Shown here: piece after piece, positions 53,424 through 62,645 of the stretch
Numbering within the stretch: position 1 is the stretch's first letter
Layout of the letters: every line of letters starts with the position of its first letter
Assembly: GCA_002633005.1 (NCBI GenBank)
Contig: NMRA01000171.1
Location: 128,776 to 192,775, forward strand
Source: Phoronis australis
Lineage: Eukaryota; Phoronida; Phoronidae
Direction: 5' to 3'
Length of the DNA stretch: 64,000 nt
Program-made: the position numbers and the translations under genes
The notes under the pieces: model-generated
What the model saw: only the letters and a program-made list of their open reading frames with translations
Databases searched by the model: none
Told to the model about the DNA's origin: nothing

Positions 53424-53768
53424 TTATCTTTGCTTTAGCAGTGAATTGCGGCATGTGATCTCGGACAACATTTTAAAGCACTTGGCCCGACAAAGGTTTA
53501 GGCAAGAATCCTTCGTCTCGATTTTTGGCTGGCGTTTGTCATAGATTACCTTAAAATTGTTTGTCGAATACCAATCAAAATCGAAATCTTCGATAGTATC
53601 GCTTGCACAGGTGCTGTATCTGTATAGATCAAATCGATAATTTGTTACTGCTCTGTTAGTCATTTCCTTAATAAGATTTGCATTAAAGTATCCGATGAAG
53701 TCTTCGACCTGATGACGCTCAAGGGATTTCTGATCAACCACTACTACCGCATCCTTTACGCGCAACAT
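53424..53768 (-). CDS. Hypothetical small protein or last exon (convergent)
   Basis: ORF of 114 codons with mixed charged and aromatic content (DLYRYSTCASDTIEDFDFDW) and six cysteines. No domain recognised and no signal peptide. Its AATAAA is 97 bases past the stop. The upstream sequence (TTTTTCTTATGATGTGCACAAG) could be an acceptor, so earlier exons may lie to the right. Function unknown. Confidence 0.4.
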   Translation of the reverse strand: MLRVKDAVVVVDQKSLERHQVEDFIGYFNANLIKEMTNRAVTNYRFDLYRYSTCASDTIEDFDFDWYSTNNFKVIYDKRQPKIETKDSCLNLCRAKCFKMLSEITCRNSLLKQR

Positions 53769-54416
53769 TGAAACTTGTGCACATCATAAGAAAAACTATT
53801 GCCACATTGCCGTTTTCAAATGTCATCTTAGATGTCATAGAATAATTTTGCACATACCAGACAAATTGGTTACTGAATAAACTTCGAAATGTGAATCACA
53901 AATGGCATAACAAAAACGTTTACTTAAAAAATACTTTCTGTTCACACGACTAAACAAAAACGTTTACATGATGCTACCAGAGACCGTTAGCGTCTTTGAT
54001 GCTACTTACTTTCGTTTGTAACTTACATACAACACGCAAATGTACTCGGTTAAGCCACCATTTTTGGGGACGGTGTGTTTACTGAAAGCGACTAGTTTTA
54101 TGCTTCCAATGTCAATATTCTCAGGTACTTTGCACTTTTGCTCATGTGAGATTGTGATTATTTTTCAGAAATAGGTTTGTGGATCGTGAGACGAAGTGCG
54201 ACTTTTCATGTAATAGACCTATGAAGTCGTGTGAATAAAATTCGACACTCAGGGGTATACCCAGGTTTCAAAACCCTGTTCGCCAGCTGGGCGAGTGAGC
54301 TAGAAATTCTACTCGCCCAGCCCGAAGTTCAGTCGTTTGCGTCTGTCACCACAAACTTGCTGCCAGTGTCAATAAAATTCATCGTTTCGGGTGTTGATGT
54401 CACCATCTATTAGGGC
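53769..54416. other. Spacer, nothing recognised
   Basis: A short repeat of ACAAAAACGTTTAC occurs at about 53911 and 53954. Nothing else coding or structured was seen. Confidence 0.4.
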
Positions 54417-54564
54417 TACCGTATTCGCCCTAATAGGCGCTCAGGGTGCTTCAAAAATTTCGTTTCGGAAGGGGGGCGCTTCTAGTGTTGTAGCCTAAGG
54501 CGGTTGAAACCCGGTCTCCGAAACGGGTGAGATCAGGAGCTAGGATACATCAAATTTACGCGAG
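54417..54564 (+). mobile_element. TIR element family B, left-end fragment
   Basis: Begins TACCGTATTCGCCCTAATAG and continues colinear with 23161-23310, including GAAACCCGGTCTCCGAAACG and CATCAAATTTACGC. It stops abruptly; the rest of the element is absent. Confidence 0.8.
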
Positions 54565-54669
54565 TGGCTAAGTATATCCCTGGACACTGGCACGAAAAAA
54601 CAACAAAATACAAAATAAATTTGCATGTGTATCATGGTTGTAAGAATTGGCGGGACTCTACTGACGTCC

Positions 54670-55338
54670 CTTCATGCGCCCACATATTTACATGTATATG
54701 TGGACGCTTTATGCCGTCACCTCGTCCGTCCGGGTGGCGTCCGTCCGGCGTCCGCTGCTCTATCTCCAAAACCCTTTGACATACGTTCATGAAATTTCGC
54801 AAAAAAGTTTCATTCGTGAATGAGACGGCATTAGCGAACTTTCGGACGGATCCGACGACCGGTGTGCCCCCTAGTGGCAATTTTAGTTTTTTACGCTTAT
54901 TTTCAAATGTCATGAACGGATTTTCATGAAATTTGGTATGTAGGCACCTATTAGTGAGATGACGCTATTCTCCCGTTTTCGGACGGATTCGACGTAGTTT
55001 GCGCCACCCAGTGGCCATTTTTACTGTTTTCGAGTCTGTTTTGCGTCCACCCCTCTTATCAACCAAACCGCTCAAAGGATGATTGTGAAAATTGGCATGT
55101 ATGTGCTTACTATGAAGAGGACGGTCGACGATGATTTTCCGACGATTTCGACTTCTGTAGCGCCTCATAGTGGCAGTTTTGTTTTTTTGCCCCTTTGGCT
55201 GTATCTCCTAAACCGTTCGCAGGATCTTTACTTAATTTAGCAAGTGTATTTATATGATGTTGACTACGGATGACGGCGATTTTCGGACAGATCTGACTAC
55301 TGCTGTGCCCCCTAGTGGCAATTTTATTTTTTTACGTT
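54670..55338 (+). repeat. CpG-rich tandem array, same family as 27177-31260
   Basis: Four to five units with CCCCCTAGTGGCAATTTTATT, CATGAAATTTGGTATGTAGG and ATGATTTTCCGACG. It starts with the self-complementary CCACATAT...ATATGTGG block. CpGs in TCGGACGGATCCGACG appear as TG/CA in the intronic array, so this copy is younger. It ends at the Penelope-like 3' end. Confidence 0.8.
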
Positions 55339-55361
55339 AACGAAAACAACAACGGATTTAA

Positions 55362-55409
55362 AACTTGACATGTTTCGGTGTCATTTATTAAACACCATCC
55401 TCAGAAGTC
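55362..55409 (-). ncRNA. Hammerhead ribozyme (Penelope-like element type)
   Basis: On the minus strand the motif CTGAGGA (55404-55398) fits core CUGANGA. Stem II is GGTGT (55396-55392) with ACACC (55381-55377) and a 10-nt loop. GAAAC (55376-55372) follows, then a two-base AT loop and GTC (55369-55367), forming the minimal stem III with cleavage after the C. Stem I pairs ACTT before the core with AAGT after the cleavage site, plus one G-U. All universally required core bases are present. The very short stem III is typical of ribozymes in Penelope-like retroelements, which act as dimers. It lies 81 bases after the stop of a GIY-YIG fragment on the same strand, as expected for that element class. 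Confidence 0.78.
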
Positions 55410-55489
55410 ATAATACAGTGGCCACCTAGCTAGGCCCAGCAACAAGTAATGAAGCACAGATACAGTCAGTTACAGGGAGTGACAATGAA

Positions 55490-55717
55490 CTATACCAACA
55501 ATGACAACCTGTGGTGTGTCAGTTGCCTATTGAGATTGGGCTTGCACCAACTGATATGTAAAGCCTCACGAATTTTAAGCTCCTTTGTTGTTACTGCCTG
55601 GTCTATTATTGCAAAGTCATTGAAAGAGCACTGCTGATAACAATGATTGGAGCTCTGCAGGTGAATATTTACATGTGAATTACTGTCAGAATTTAGATGT
55701 TCCTTGGTCCTGGTTTT
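55490..55717 (-). pseudogene. Penelope-like retroelement, C-terminal GIY-YIG endonuclease fragment
   Basis: Minus-strand frame ending in a stop at 55490. It contains SNSHVNIHLQSSNHC, FAIIDQAVTTKELKIREALH and KPNLNRQLTHHRLSLLV. Conserved are the H-x-C region, the (L)KIREALHI segment with the catalytic-type Glu, and KPxLN, all of which close Penelope-type GIY-YIG domains. The reverse transcriptase part is missing: the frame runs into a lone N at 55718, beyond which the protein is unrelated. Transcription direction agrees with the hammerhead downstream. Confidence 0.75.
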
Positions 55718-55718
55718 N
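55718..55718. other. Lone N between Penelope-like and THAP frames, probable contig join
   Basis: Left of the N is the Penelope-like fragment. Right of it a THAP-associated frame breaks off at GHSGN, exactly where a Trp would be expected. Two unrelated truncated genes meeting at an N argues for an artificial junction. Confidence 0.75.
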
Positions 55719-56454
55719 AATTGCCAGAGTGTCCCGCGACACACTCCCACTGGATGGTGACCTGAGCACCCAAACTGCTTACACCGTGTCGTGTGACTCC
55801 CTCGCCACACACCTGGCACCTTCTAAATAGCTCCAACACTTTAGACAAGTCCACAATAAACTTATCAACGTTTGGCTCACCGATCTGTTCACTGGACGAC
55901 GAACTGTCCTCTTCACTGAACTGAGCCTGTAATCACTCCCACTACTCAATATCGCTGCAGGGCTGCTTAGAGGCTCTGGGTTGGAGAAAACACACACAGG
56001 GCGAATCACTACTGGTTCCAGGAATTGCACGCTGTGGGGTACGTTCGGAGGCACGGGTGATAGATGAAGTGCCTCCACTGGCTCCAGTCACTGTACTGGC
56101 CACAGCTAACGAGGCTTCTCGCTTCAAAAACGCACTTCTCGGGGGTGGCGACGGTGCACTGCCGGGAATCAACACAGACGGAATGGCATCCTTCTTCAGA
56201 CGTTGTTTCTCAGGGATCTTCATCAGTTCAGCGTACAAATCCCTTTCGTAATCGGACGGCAGAATGTGCTTGCCACACACACGGTAATTCTCTACTGCTT
56301 TTAACGTTGCGTGGACGGGTAACGCTGCGTTCTTCACACGAACGAGCCAAGTACGGCGCAGTGTGTCATCCATCGGAAAGCGATGCAAAGGTACTCCCAA
56401 AGCGCACATGAGCCGATAATTAGTACATCCTGGTACGCAGCAAAAGTGTGGCAT
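55719..56454 (-). CDS. THAP-domain protein or transposase-derived gene, truncated and with internal stops
   Basis: An open frame of 170 codons (56454-55942) begins with a THAP finger. C5/C6 and C10 lie in CCVPGCTN, followed by LHRFPMDD, the Trp of LRRTWLVRVKN, C-x2-H in RVCGKHIL, and the closing AIPSVL box. A Pro/Ser-rich linker follows. After TAG and TGA codons the same frame resumes with EDSSSSSEQIGEP, FIVDLSKVLELFRRCQVCGE and WECVAGHSGN. That zinc-binding module often follows THAP domains in invertebrate proteins. In the linker an alternative frame (PEPLSSPAAILSSGSDY) also looks coding, so two compensating frameshifts or a short intron ending TTACAG are possible. The 3' part is lost at the N (55718). 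Likely a DNA-binding protein or domesticated transposase. Confidence 0.65.
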
Positions 56455-56562
56455 GTTGACTCACTAGTAAATGAAAGCAAACGACGACGGAACTTAACAC
56501 AACCGAGGTAGAACAATGACTGACTCGGCGGCTCTCACAGTCAGACTATATGAAAAGAAACT

Positions 56563-56571
56563 GGCGCGAAA
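56563..56571 (-). promoter_or_regulatory. E2F-type site upstream of the THAP gene
   Basis: TTTCGCGCC on the minus strand, about 110 bases upstream of the THAP ATG, within CpG-rich sequence. It matches the E2F consensus TTTSGCGC. Inferred promoter role only. Confidence 0.45.
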
Positions 56572-56859
56572 TGCTTGCCTCCTAAAACGTCACTTCCGGA
56601 GTAGCGGACGAGTAATTAATAAAATTACGAAAAGCTGTAATTAAGCGGAAATGTGTCTAGGATAACCAATCAACCTTATTTTAGCTCAAAATGATATGGA
56701 AAAAGGTTGCCTTCACCTTTAAACTCCTTTTTCCACACTTTGGACCGGTTCACTTATTCCTTTGTGAGGGGCTACACTATCGTCACGCCATGTTGAAAAC
56801 CTGTCACATGTGGCACATAGCGCCATGTGCCAGCGATAGTATCGTGAGCCTTTAGGATG

Positions 56860-57100
56860 AAAGTGTCGCGCGTAATTACGCTCGTAATCACTACCAAGAT
56901 TTCTCTCGGGTTTTACGACCAAAATCCGCCTATAATTACGCTTGTGATCACGACCGAGGCTTCGCTCGTGTTTTACGACCGAAATCACTCGCTCGTAATT
57001 ACCACCGAGACTGCGCTCGTGTTTTACAACCCCAGTTGTTCACCCGTAATTGCTAGCGTAATTACGACGGAGACTTCGCTCGTGTTTTACGACCGACATC
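56860..57100 (+). repeat. Tandem repeat, roughly 55-65 bp units
   Basis: CTTCGCTCGTGTTTTACGAC recurs with changes near 56910, 56962, 57013 and 57074, separated by CGTAATTACG palindromes. An ORF through it is a by-product of the repeat. Related AGCGTAAAATT motifs recur at 57645-57745. Confidence 0.75.
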
Positions 57101-57795
57101 GCTATATCCAGTTAGAAATTGGTTTGTAAGTCATGTGAAAGTTTACTCTGGTATTTTTCGCTCATAAATTTAGCTAGTAGCCTAGTCATTATATTAGTAC
57201 TAGTCCACGAGACCACCAGTCATTAAACTAATACGCAGTTGATATTGTTTTGTGGTGCACTAATGGTTCGTGTTTTGAATAAAAAGTGAGTGATTTACCA
57301 CCAACATTCAGAAATTCTACTACATAACCCCCTAAAAGCGTTTTGAATCAAGGTTTTTGCAACATCATATGTCATCTACACGCATTGTTAGAGTCAGAGA
57401 ATGAAACTTTGCCTAAATAAATGAAAAAAGCATAGTTATTTTAACAAATCAAATAAAAGCATTGCCAGATGACTCGCTAGATATACATTATGACACATCA
57501 ATATGTACAAAAACGGACCACATTAAAATGCCCGAGTTGGACAGGGCAGCAAGTAAAAACTATTCAGTCAGTCTGATATTTTCAACCTTTTGCACCTGAG
57601 ATTTTACCTTCTAAATACTTCATAACATGTGAAAATACCAGCGTCAAATTATGAACGTAAAATTACGATCGAAAAATATGAGCGTAAAATTCCGAACGTG
57701 AAACCCCTACGAGCGAAAAAATAGCATAAAATTATGACCGTACAACTGCTTCACAGCTCACGTGACCAAGAAACCAATTTCTCATTGGATATAAC
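57101..57795. repeat. Inverted repeat pair, about 690 bp apart
   Basis: TATATCCAGTTAGAAATTGG + TTTGTAAGTCATGTGA at 57103-57138 is matched, inverted, at 57758-57793 with roughly 28 of 36 bases identical. With the tandem motifs at both shoulders this resembles the subterminal architecture of a DNA transposon, but no target-site duplication was found. The interior has no gene. Confidence 0.5.
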
Positions 57796-58640
57796 AAAGT
57801 GGAAATCGTAAATGTCTGAACTTTTCCAGATGAGAAGGGTTTGCCAAATATTTGATTGATCAATATTCAATGTAGGATTGCTCAGTCAAAAGTTTCATAA
57901 CAAATATTTCTGAAATCTAATCTCTTCAGACGGTTCTGGCCTGTTGAATCGATGTTATTTTAGTTTTATAACTTGTTTCTGGAATCGTTCTTTAAGTAAA
58001 AGGCAAATTGTTATTCAGCGACTAGGTTGGTACTGAAAATCTACTGGCGTCTCTGCCGACGACGGCGCCAACTTATCAGCAGTGAAAAGCGAGCGAACGC
58101 TGCTCGGACCGTTTTCGTAATATGCTCAAGGCGCCACCACTTCAACAGGTTTGAAGAGCTGCTATGTTTATTTATTCCAATTCGAAATCGACAAAAAAGA
58201 TCCAAAATACATTGCATAGTATCTGAAACATGTCAAATTGAGCAAAACAAGCCTTCAGAAGTTGGGCATATTACATTTGACAACCCCCTCCCCCCTCCTC
58301 CAACAAAAAGTCCTAGTTTAGTACCTAACCAGCAAGGCTCGTCTCCTAAAAACTGAAAACTAGCAAGGGTGACAGCTGTTCGACCTGGTGAGGCCCAACA
58401 TCACCAGTACTGTTCAGTAGCAGCACCAACATTCTAAATTATGTCTACGTATTTCAGAGAACAGCACAACAAAAGTGTAATTGGTTCCGGAGGCTATCTC
58501 GTGATATTTTCACACCTCCCACAAGTGCATTTGCGAGAAATGAAGCAAAACCACATTGCAGAATGGTTATTAATGTATCGAGCATTGACGAGCAGTCGGA
58601 GTCATGTGCAGAATGCGAGGAGGCGAAATAGTTGTCAGAT
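57796..58640. other. Spacer upstream of the peptide gene
   Basis: A CpG-rich patch at 58040-58140 contains a basic open frame without an ATG. No domain or splice support. Nothing else recognised. Confidence 0.35.
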
Positions 58641-58643
58641 TGG

Positions 58644-58650
58644 TATATAA
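58644..58650 (+). promoter_or_regulatory. TATA box of the peptide precursor gene
   Basis: TATATAA lies 56 bases upstream of the ATG at 58706. This places a start site near 58675 and gives a short 5' leader. Confidence 0.6.
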
Positions 58651-58705
58651 GGATAGTTTCTCAAGTGAGTAGCCAAGTACATTCTTTGCTACTGAAGAAA
58701 CCGTA

Positions 58706-58768
58706 ATGGAGTTCAACTGTTTCCAAATATTTGCACTGCTGTCTGTTGTAGCTGTCTATGTAACAACG
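58706..58768 (+). CDS. Peptide precursor exon 1 (signal peptide)
   Basis: Twenty-one codons ending ...VYVTT. Hydrophobic core FALLSVVAVYV. Donor GTAAGT at 58769. First ATG after the TATA box. Confidence 0.72.
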
Positions 58769-61700
58769 GTAAGTATTGTTGATGAAGGTGTCGGTTATTA
58801 TAGAGCTTGAAACGTGTTACACTATTCATACTTATGAAATATTTCGTGTTTCCAGATAGCGGGTTTTTGATTTTGGTCAAGCCTATGCATGGGCGGCGCA
58901 GCACTGAAAAAAGTGGGGCTATAGCTCACCAGCCCCTCAGTGGTGAACCACCGATAGACCACAGACGGCGCAGCACTGAAGAAAGTGGGGCTATAGTCCC
59001 CCAGCCCCCTATGATGCGTCGCCCATGCTAGTCCACTGATATGTCACAATGTCCTTCAGCGTGAGAGGTATGTGGCAGTCTGAAAGATAACACTGCCTCA
59101 GTTTTCACCAATATTATAATAACACGTGATTGGTTTCATTAATAGAAATAAATCACTGAAACAGGAATATTTCATAAAATACAGCCCCGCATGCATTTTA
59201 TTTATTTATTTATTTTTTATTGCCAGACTCGGTGCCTTTTAATTTAGTCGTGGGTTTTGTTGGTAAGCCTGCTAAACCACCAAAATTCAAAGAAAAAATA
59301 GTATGTCAAACTGAAGAAGCGTCATTTCGGAGCGCGATTCGACTAGATTAGTCAGCTGCGACAAAGTTTGTCTTAGAATGCTCAATAAAAATAAAATGGA
59401 AAGGCGCCACAAAAATTGTTCGCAGAAAGGATATGCAATTTGATTGCATTTCAAAGTTGCATAGAACGTGAAAAACTGACTAAATTGCATTAATCAAAAT
59501 GGTTCTCTGCCACCGAAACAGAATTCAATTTGTTCAGCAGGTACTCCTACGATTTGTTCCTAAGATCAAAAAAATTGAGCTTTGCGGCGCATCGTTTTCC
59601 GTTTTAACCTAGCGTGCACTAATCGTAGTTTTCTCATTCATTTTGCTGTACATATGTAAACAGTACCGATTCTCCTGCGTTCTCCACTAGAATAAAAATA
59701 TACAATTTCATTATTCAGAGTATGAGTTATAATACGTAGTAAATGAATCTGTTCCCCAGATTAACATTGCCTCATGAGTTCTGCTTTAACGAAAAACTTG
59801 AAGCATTTTAAAACTAATGCATACACTCATGATGCGACTCAAGTAACTAGTGTAGTGTAGAGCAACGGAATTTGTGAAACAGAATCGAACACATGAGTTA
59901 ATCGTGTTGTCAGTGTTTGTACATCGCCTAGCACACTTTCGGAAGCCAAAAGTTGGATATTTAAACTTAGGTAAAAATATAGTGTAAATTATACTTTACT
60001 CTTATTTATATTGTTGTTGTGTTTTATCTTGTTTCCATTCCAACGTCAGTTTGAAACGATTAACGTGACAAGAACTTATACACCTATAAGCTCCAGATCA
60101 GTCATAATTATGGATCATCGAATGAAACTAAAAAGGTCTAGTCACCCATTCGTGACGTGCAGGTGGCGCAGTGGTTGAATGGTGGCTCGCGGCCGGACTG
60201 GAAATCCCGGAATTGAATCGCTCCACAGCCGTTACCCTGGAAGCGGTCGTTATGAAGGTATGAGCGGACAATATGAAAAACAACACGTGGACAGATTATG
60301 TACATATATCTTCAATGAAGCATAGCTACTAGAATTCAGGTGACTTTGGCGAAGAATTCCAACTTCACTTTTTGGTTATTGTTAACTTATTCACCGTGTG
60401 CGCGATAACAAAAAGTATTTCAACTGAGTCAAGTGAGTATGAGACAAAGGCTAACGCGAGACTGAGCGAAGCGCGTGACCTGGTGCGTGACACTTGCAAA
60501 ATAGCATGGGAAGATATCAATTGAAATTTGTAAGATTTGTGTCCCTTGGACTTTTTGTTCGTCAACAGGCGTGATTTCACGTAACTTCCTTAAAATGGCC
60601 CCCGGTTAGAGAAACTCGAGCGAAACGCGAGGTTTTCATGGAGATGTTTAAGTTATTTGTTGACTAAATTGTATCCAGAGTCATGGTATATGTTAATTAA
60701 GAATTATGTGATTTACATTGATTACATTGATCAGGTACAAATGTCTCGTTTGAATACGTGTATTTATTTAACCCAGATACAATGCCTCTTGGCGCTTTCT
60801 AGGCAATGTATATTCATTGTACTGAAGATTTCGTAATAAACATTAAAAAATACATGTTAGGCATTGCTGTGCATTTATGCAGCTGTTGATCGCCGGATGT
60901 TTGTCTAAATTAAAATTGACGAAGACCTGCGATATTGATTGATCGCGGTTAATGTTCTTTGAACCAATTCAACGTTCGTTGTTTATGGTTTGTATTTATA
61001 TAATGTTCAGGAAACATTCAGAGCAACGAATTTCTCCATTTTACATGGATATATTTTTATCAAATAATGGGTTTTGCATAAGCAAACAACAAATTTTTGT
61101 TGGAAAAATTGGAACAATAAAAATCATATATTGCAGAATATTCAAGTTTTCAAAAGTTGAAAACGTAAATTTTGATCACATAGAAACCTTATAGTTTTTA
61201 GAAAACTTAAGTTTTGCGAAGAACTTAAGAAGCTAGCAAAACTTGAGTTTTTATAATTCAAAAAAAAACTTAAGTTTGAATAAGTTAAGTTTTTATAAAA
61301 ACTTAAACTATTGCTTGAAACCTAAGGTTTATTTGTGAAAACGTAAATTTTATACTTGAAGAAACTTAAGTTTTCTGAAAAAAATTAAGATCTCTGAAAA
61401 ACTTAAGATGGTGCTGAAAAATTTAGTTTTTCACGAAAAACTCGAATTAGAGTTTTTCCTTAAAACTTAAGTTATTTTGCAAAAAAATTAAGTTTCTTCG
61501 CCAAAACAATTAAGTTTTCATCGAAAAACGTATTAAGTTCATTTTTGTCAGGGTACCGTTGTTATATACATGTGCAAGGAATGTCAAAAATACTCACGCT
61601 TTAGTACAGCATCAGCAGTATAAATTGAGTGACCGTAGATCTCGGACCACCAACCGGCCGAGCGTAGATGGAACTCTTCTCCTGGGCCTACCGTATGGTT

Positions 61701-62413
61701 ACATTCATAGACATCATGAAACCTATGGTTACATCAAATGTGAAAGTAGGCGAGTGAGCCGTTGCGTGTCCCTTTACGTACAAGAATAGCAAACGACTCA
61801 GTTTTGGAGGATGAAATTTTAGTGTGTTACTGATACGGGAAACTCAAAAACGTCAAGTGTAGACAGCAAGTATTCTAACCAAGTTAAAAGACAATTCATC
61901 GTTTTTGTTTAATTTTTTTTTTAAATCATGAAAATTAAAATATGGTTTTAGTCACCCCTTTGTAAACTTAAATCAGTATTGTTGTTCATAAGTCAATAAG
62001 CAATGCAGTCGTGATTTGAAGTGTGGGTATGCTTTTAGGACATCCTGTGTATTGCTGTGAACTCACTTCAGACGTAACGTATCATGAAAGCCTACGATGT
62101 GGAGTAAGAAATTTGTTGCAGCAGATTTTGCGCGAGAAAGAATGGTAGGCCTAAGTAAGAAATGTAAATCACACTTTTGTTTTTGAAGGCAAGTGGAGCA
62201 AGCATCAATCGGGAAACAAGGAATGGTGATGAAGTCAAAGTGGACGCAAAGCTTTTAAAGGCAGTAATGTCTCTGAATGGTAACTCTGGTGCAGATGACA
62301 TTCCCGAAAGTCCAATGGAAAAGGCTGCAGATCCTCTTGCTGAGGCCACAAAAAGAGGACCCCAAGACGCCATACCAATTGCATGTTATTTTCACCGTTT
62401 GGATTGCAAGTAA
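58706..62413 (+). CDS. Somatostatin/allatostatin-C-like neuropeptide precursor, two exons
   Basis: Exon 1 (58706-58768) encodes MEFNCFQIFALLSVVAVYVT + T, a signal peptide core, and ends in phase 0 at a perfect GTAAGT donor. Exon 2 (62189-62413) starts in phase 0 after TTTTTGAAG with ASGAS, a good signal-peptidase region, and ends at TAA. The 95-residue precursor carries one dibasic KR, followed by GPQDAIPIACYFHRLDCK as its last 18 residues. The ring C-YFHRLD-C has six residues between cysteines, as in allatostatin C (CYFNPISC). Position at the extreme C-terminus and precursor size also match somatostatin and allatostatin-C prohormones. Predicted to be secreted, KR-cleaved and disulfide-closed, acting on somatostatin/AstC-type G-protein-coupled receptors. 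The final Lys may be trimmed by a carboxypeptidase. TATA box upstream and AATAAA downstream. Extra small exons in the 3.4 kb intron cannot be excluded. Confidence 0.75.
58887..59028. mobile_element. Short hairpin MITE (family E) in the peptide-gene intron
   Basis: 142 bp with inverted ends GCATGGGCGGCGCA and TGCGTCGCCCATGC (13 of 14 match). The interior repeats GGCGCAGCACTGAA, then AGTGGGGCTATAG twice, 72 bases apart, and has the inverse CTATAGTCCCCCAGCCCC near the right end. Confidence 0.7.
60160..60230 (+). repeat. tRNA-derived SINE head
   Basis: Box A-like TGGCGCAGTGGTTGAATGG and box B-like GAATTGAATCG, about 30 bases apart. The Gly/Ser-tRNA-like order is kept but the arms are not intact. 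Confidence 0.55.
61185..61540. repeat. AT-rich array of AACTTAAGTT palindromes
   Basis: About 355 bases dense in AAAACTTAAGTTTT-type words every 20-35 bases, with at least six exact CTTAAG hexamers. Each is a small inverted repeat, so the array can fold extensively. Intronic and non-coding. Confidence 0.75.
62189..62413 (+). CDS. Peptide precursor exon 2 (propeptide and mature peptide)
   Basis: Seventy-four codons from ASGASINRETRNGDEVKVDA to the terminal ACYFHRLDCK and stop. It contains an acidic spacer, the single KR cleavage site and the cyclic peptide. Confidence 0.78.
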   Translation, partial: ASGASINRETRNGDEVKVDAKLLKAVMSLNGNSGADDIPESPMEKAADPLAEATKRGPQDAIPIACYFHRLDCK

Positions 62414-62622
62414 CAACGATGCATATTTCCACTGCACGTGTGATTGGTTTCTTTATCCGTTTGACCCGCTCATAACATGAAGTCGAGTAACTTAGCTACG
62501 AAGACTGGTTTCCTCTCCACATTAATTGTTTTTTACTACTAATTTCACCTTTATATCGGTCTTGTAACGGCAACACTTTTATAAGCTCACTCTCAGCGTA
62601 TAGTGTACTGGTGTTACTTCAT

Positions 62623-62628
62623 AATAAA
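62623..62628 (+). terminator. Poly(A) signal of the peptide gene
   Basis: AATAAA, 210 bases after the stop codon. It defines a compact 3' UTR. Confidence 0.65.
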
Positions 62629-62645
62629 TGCGCAGTACTTATGCA

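Larger units (their letters stand above)
59029..62188. other. Remainder of the peptide-gene intron
   Basis: Contains a SINE head (60160-60230), an AT-rich CTTAAG-motif array (61185-61540) and a segment at 59465-59560 related to 63820-63915. No additional exon could be supported. Confidence 0.5.

Noticed and set aside
56857-57129. 90-codon ORF rich in VITTETSLVFYD repeats
   Set aside because: Product of the tandem DNA repeat; repeat length changes break the frame elsewhere.
58027-58356. Basic 109-codon open frame upstream of the peptide gene
   Set aside because: Begins at TTG, has no ATG near its start, no domain and no poly(A) or splice support.
60952-61194. 80-codon ORF MFFEPIQRSLFMV... 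in the peptide-gene intron
   Set aside because: AT-rich, no domain, runs into the CTTAAG array, no splice or poly(A) support.
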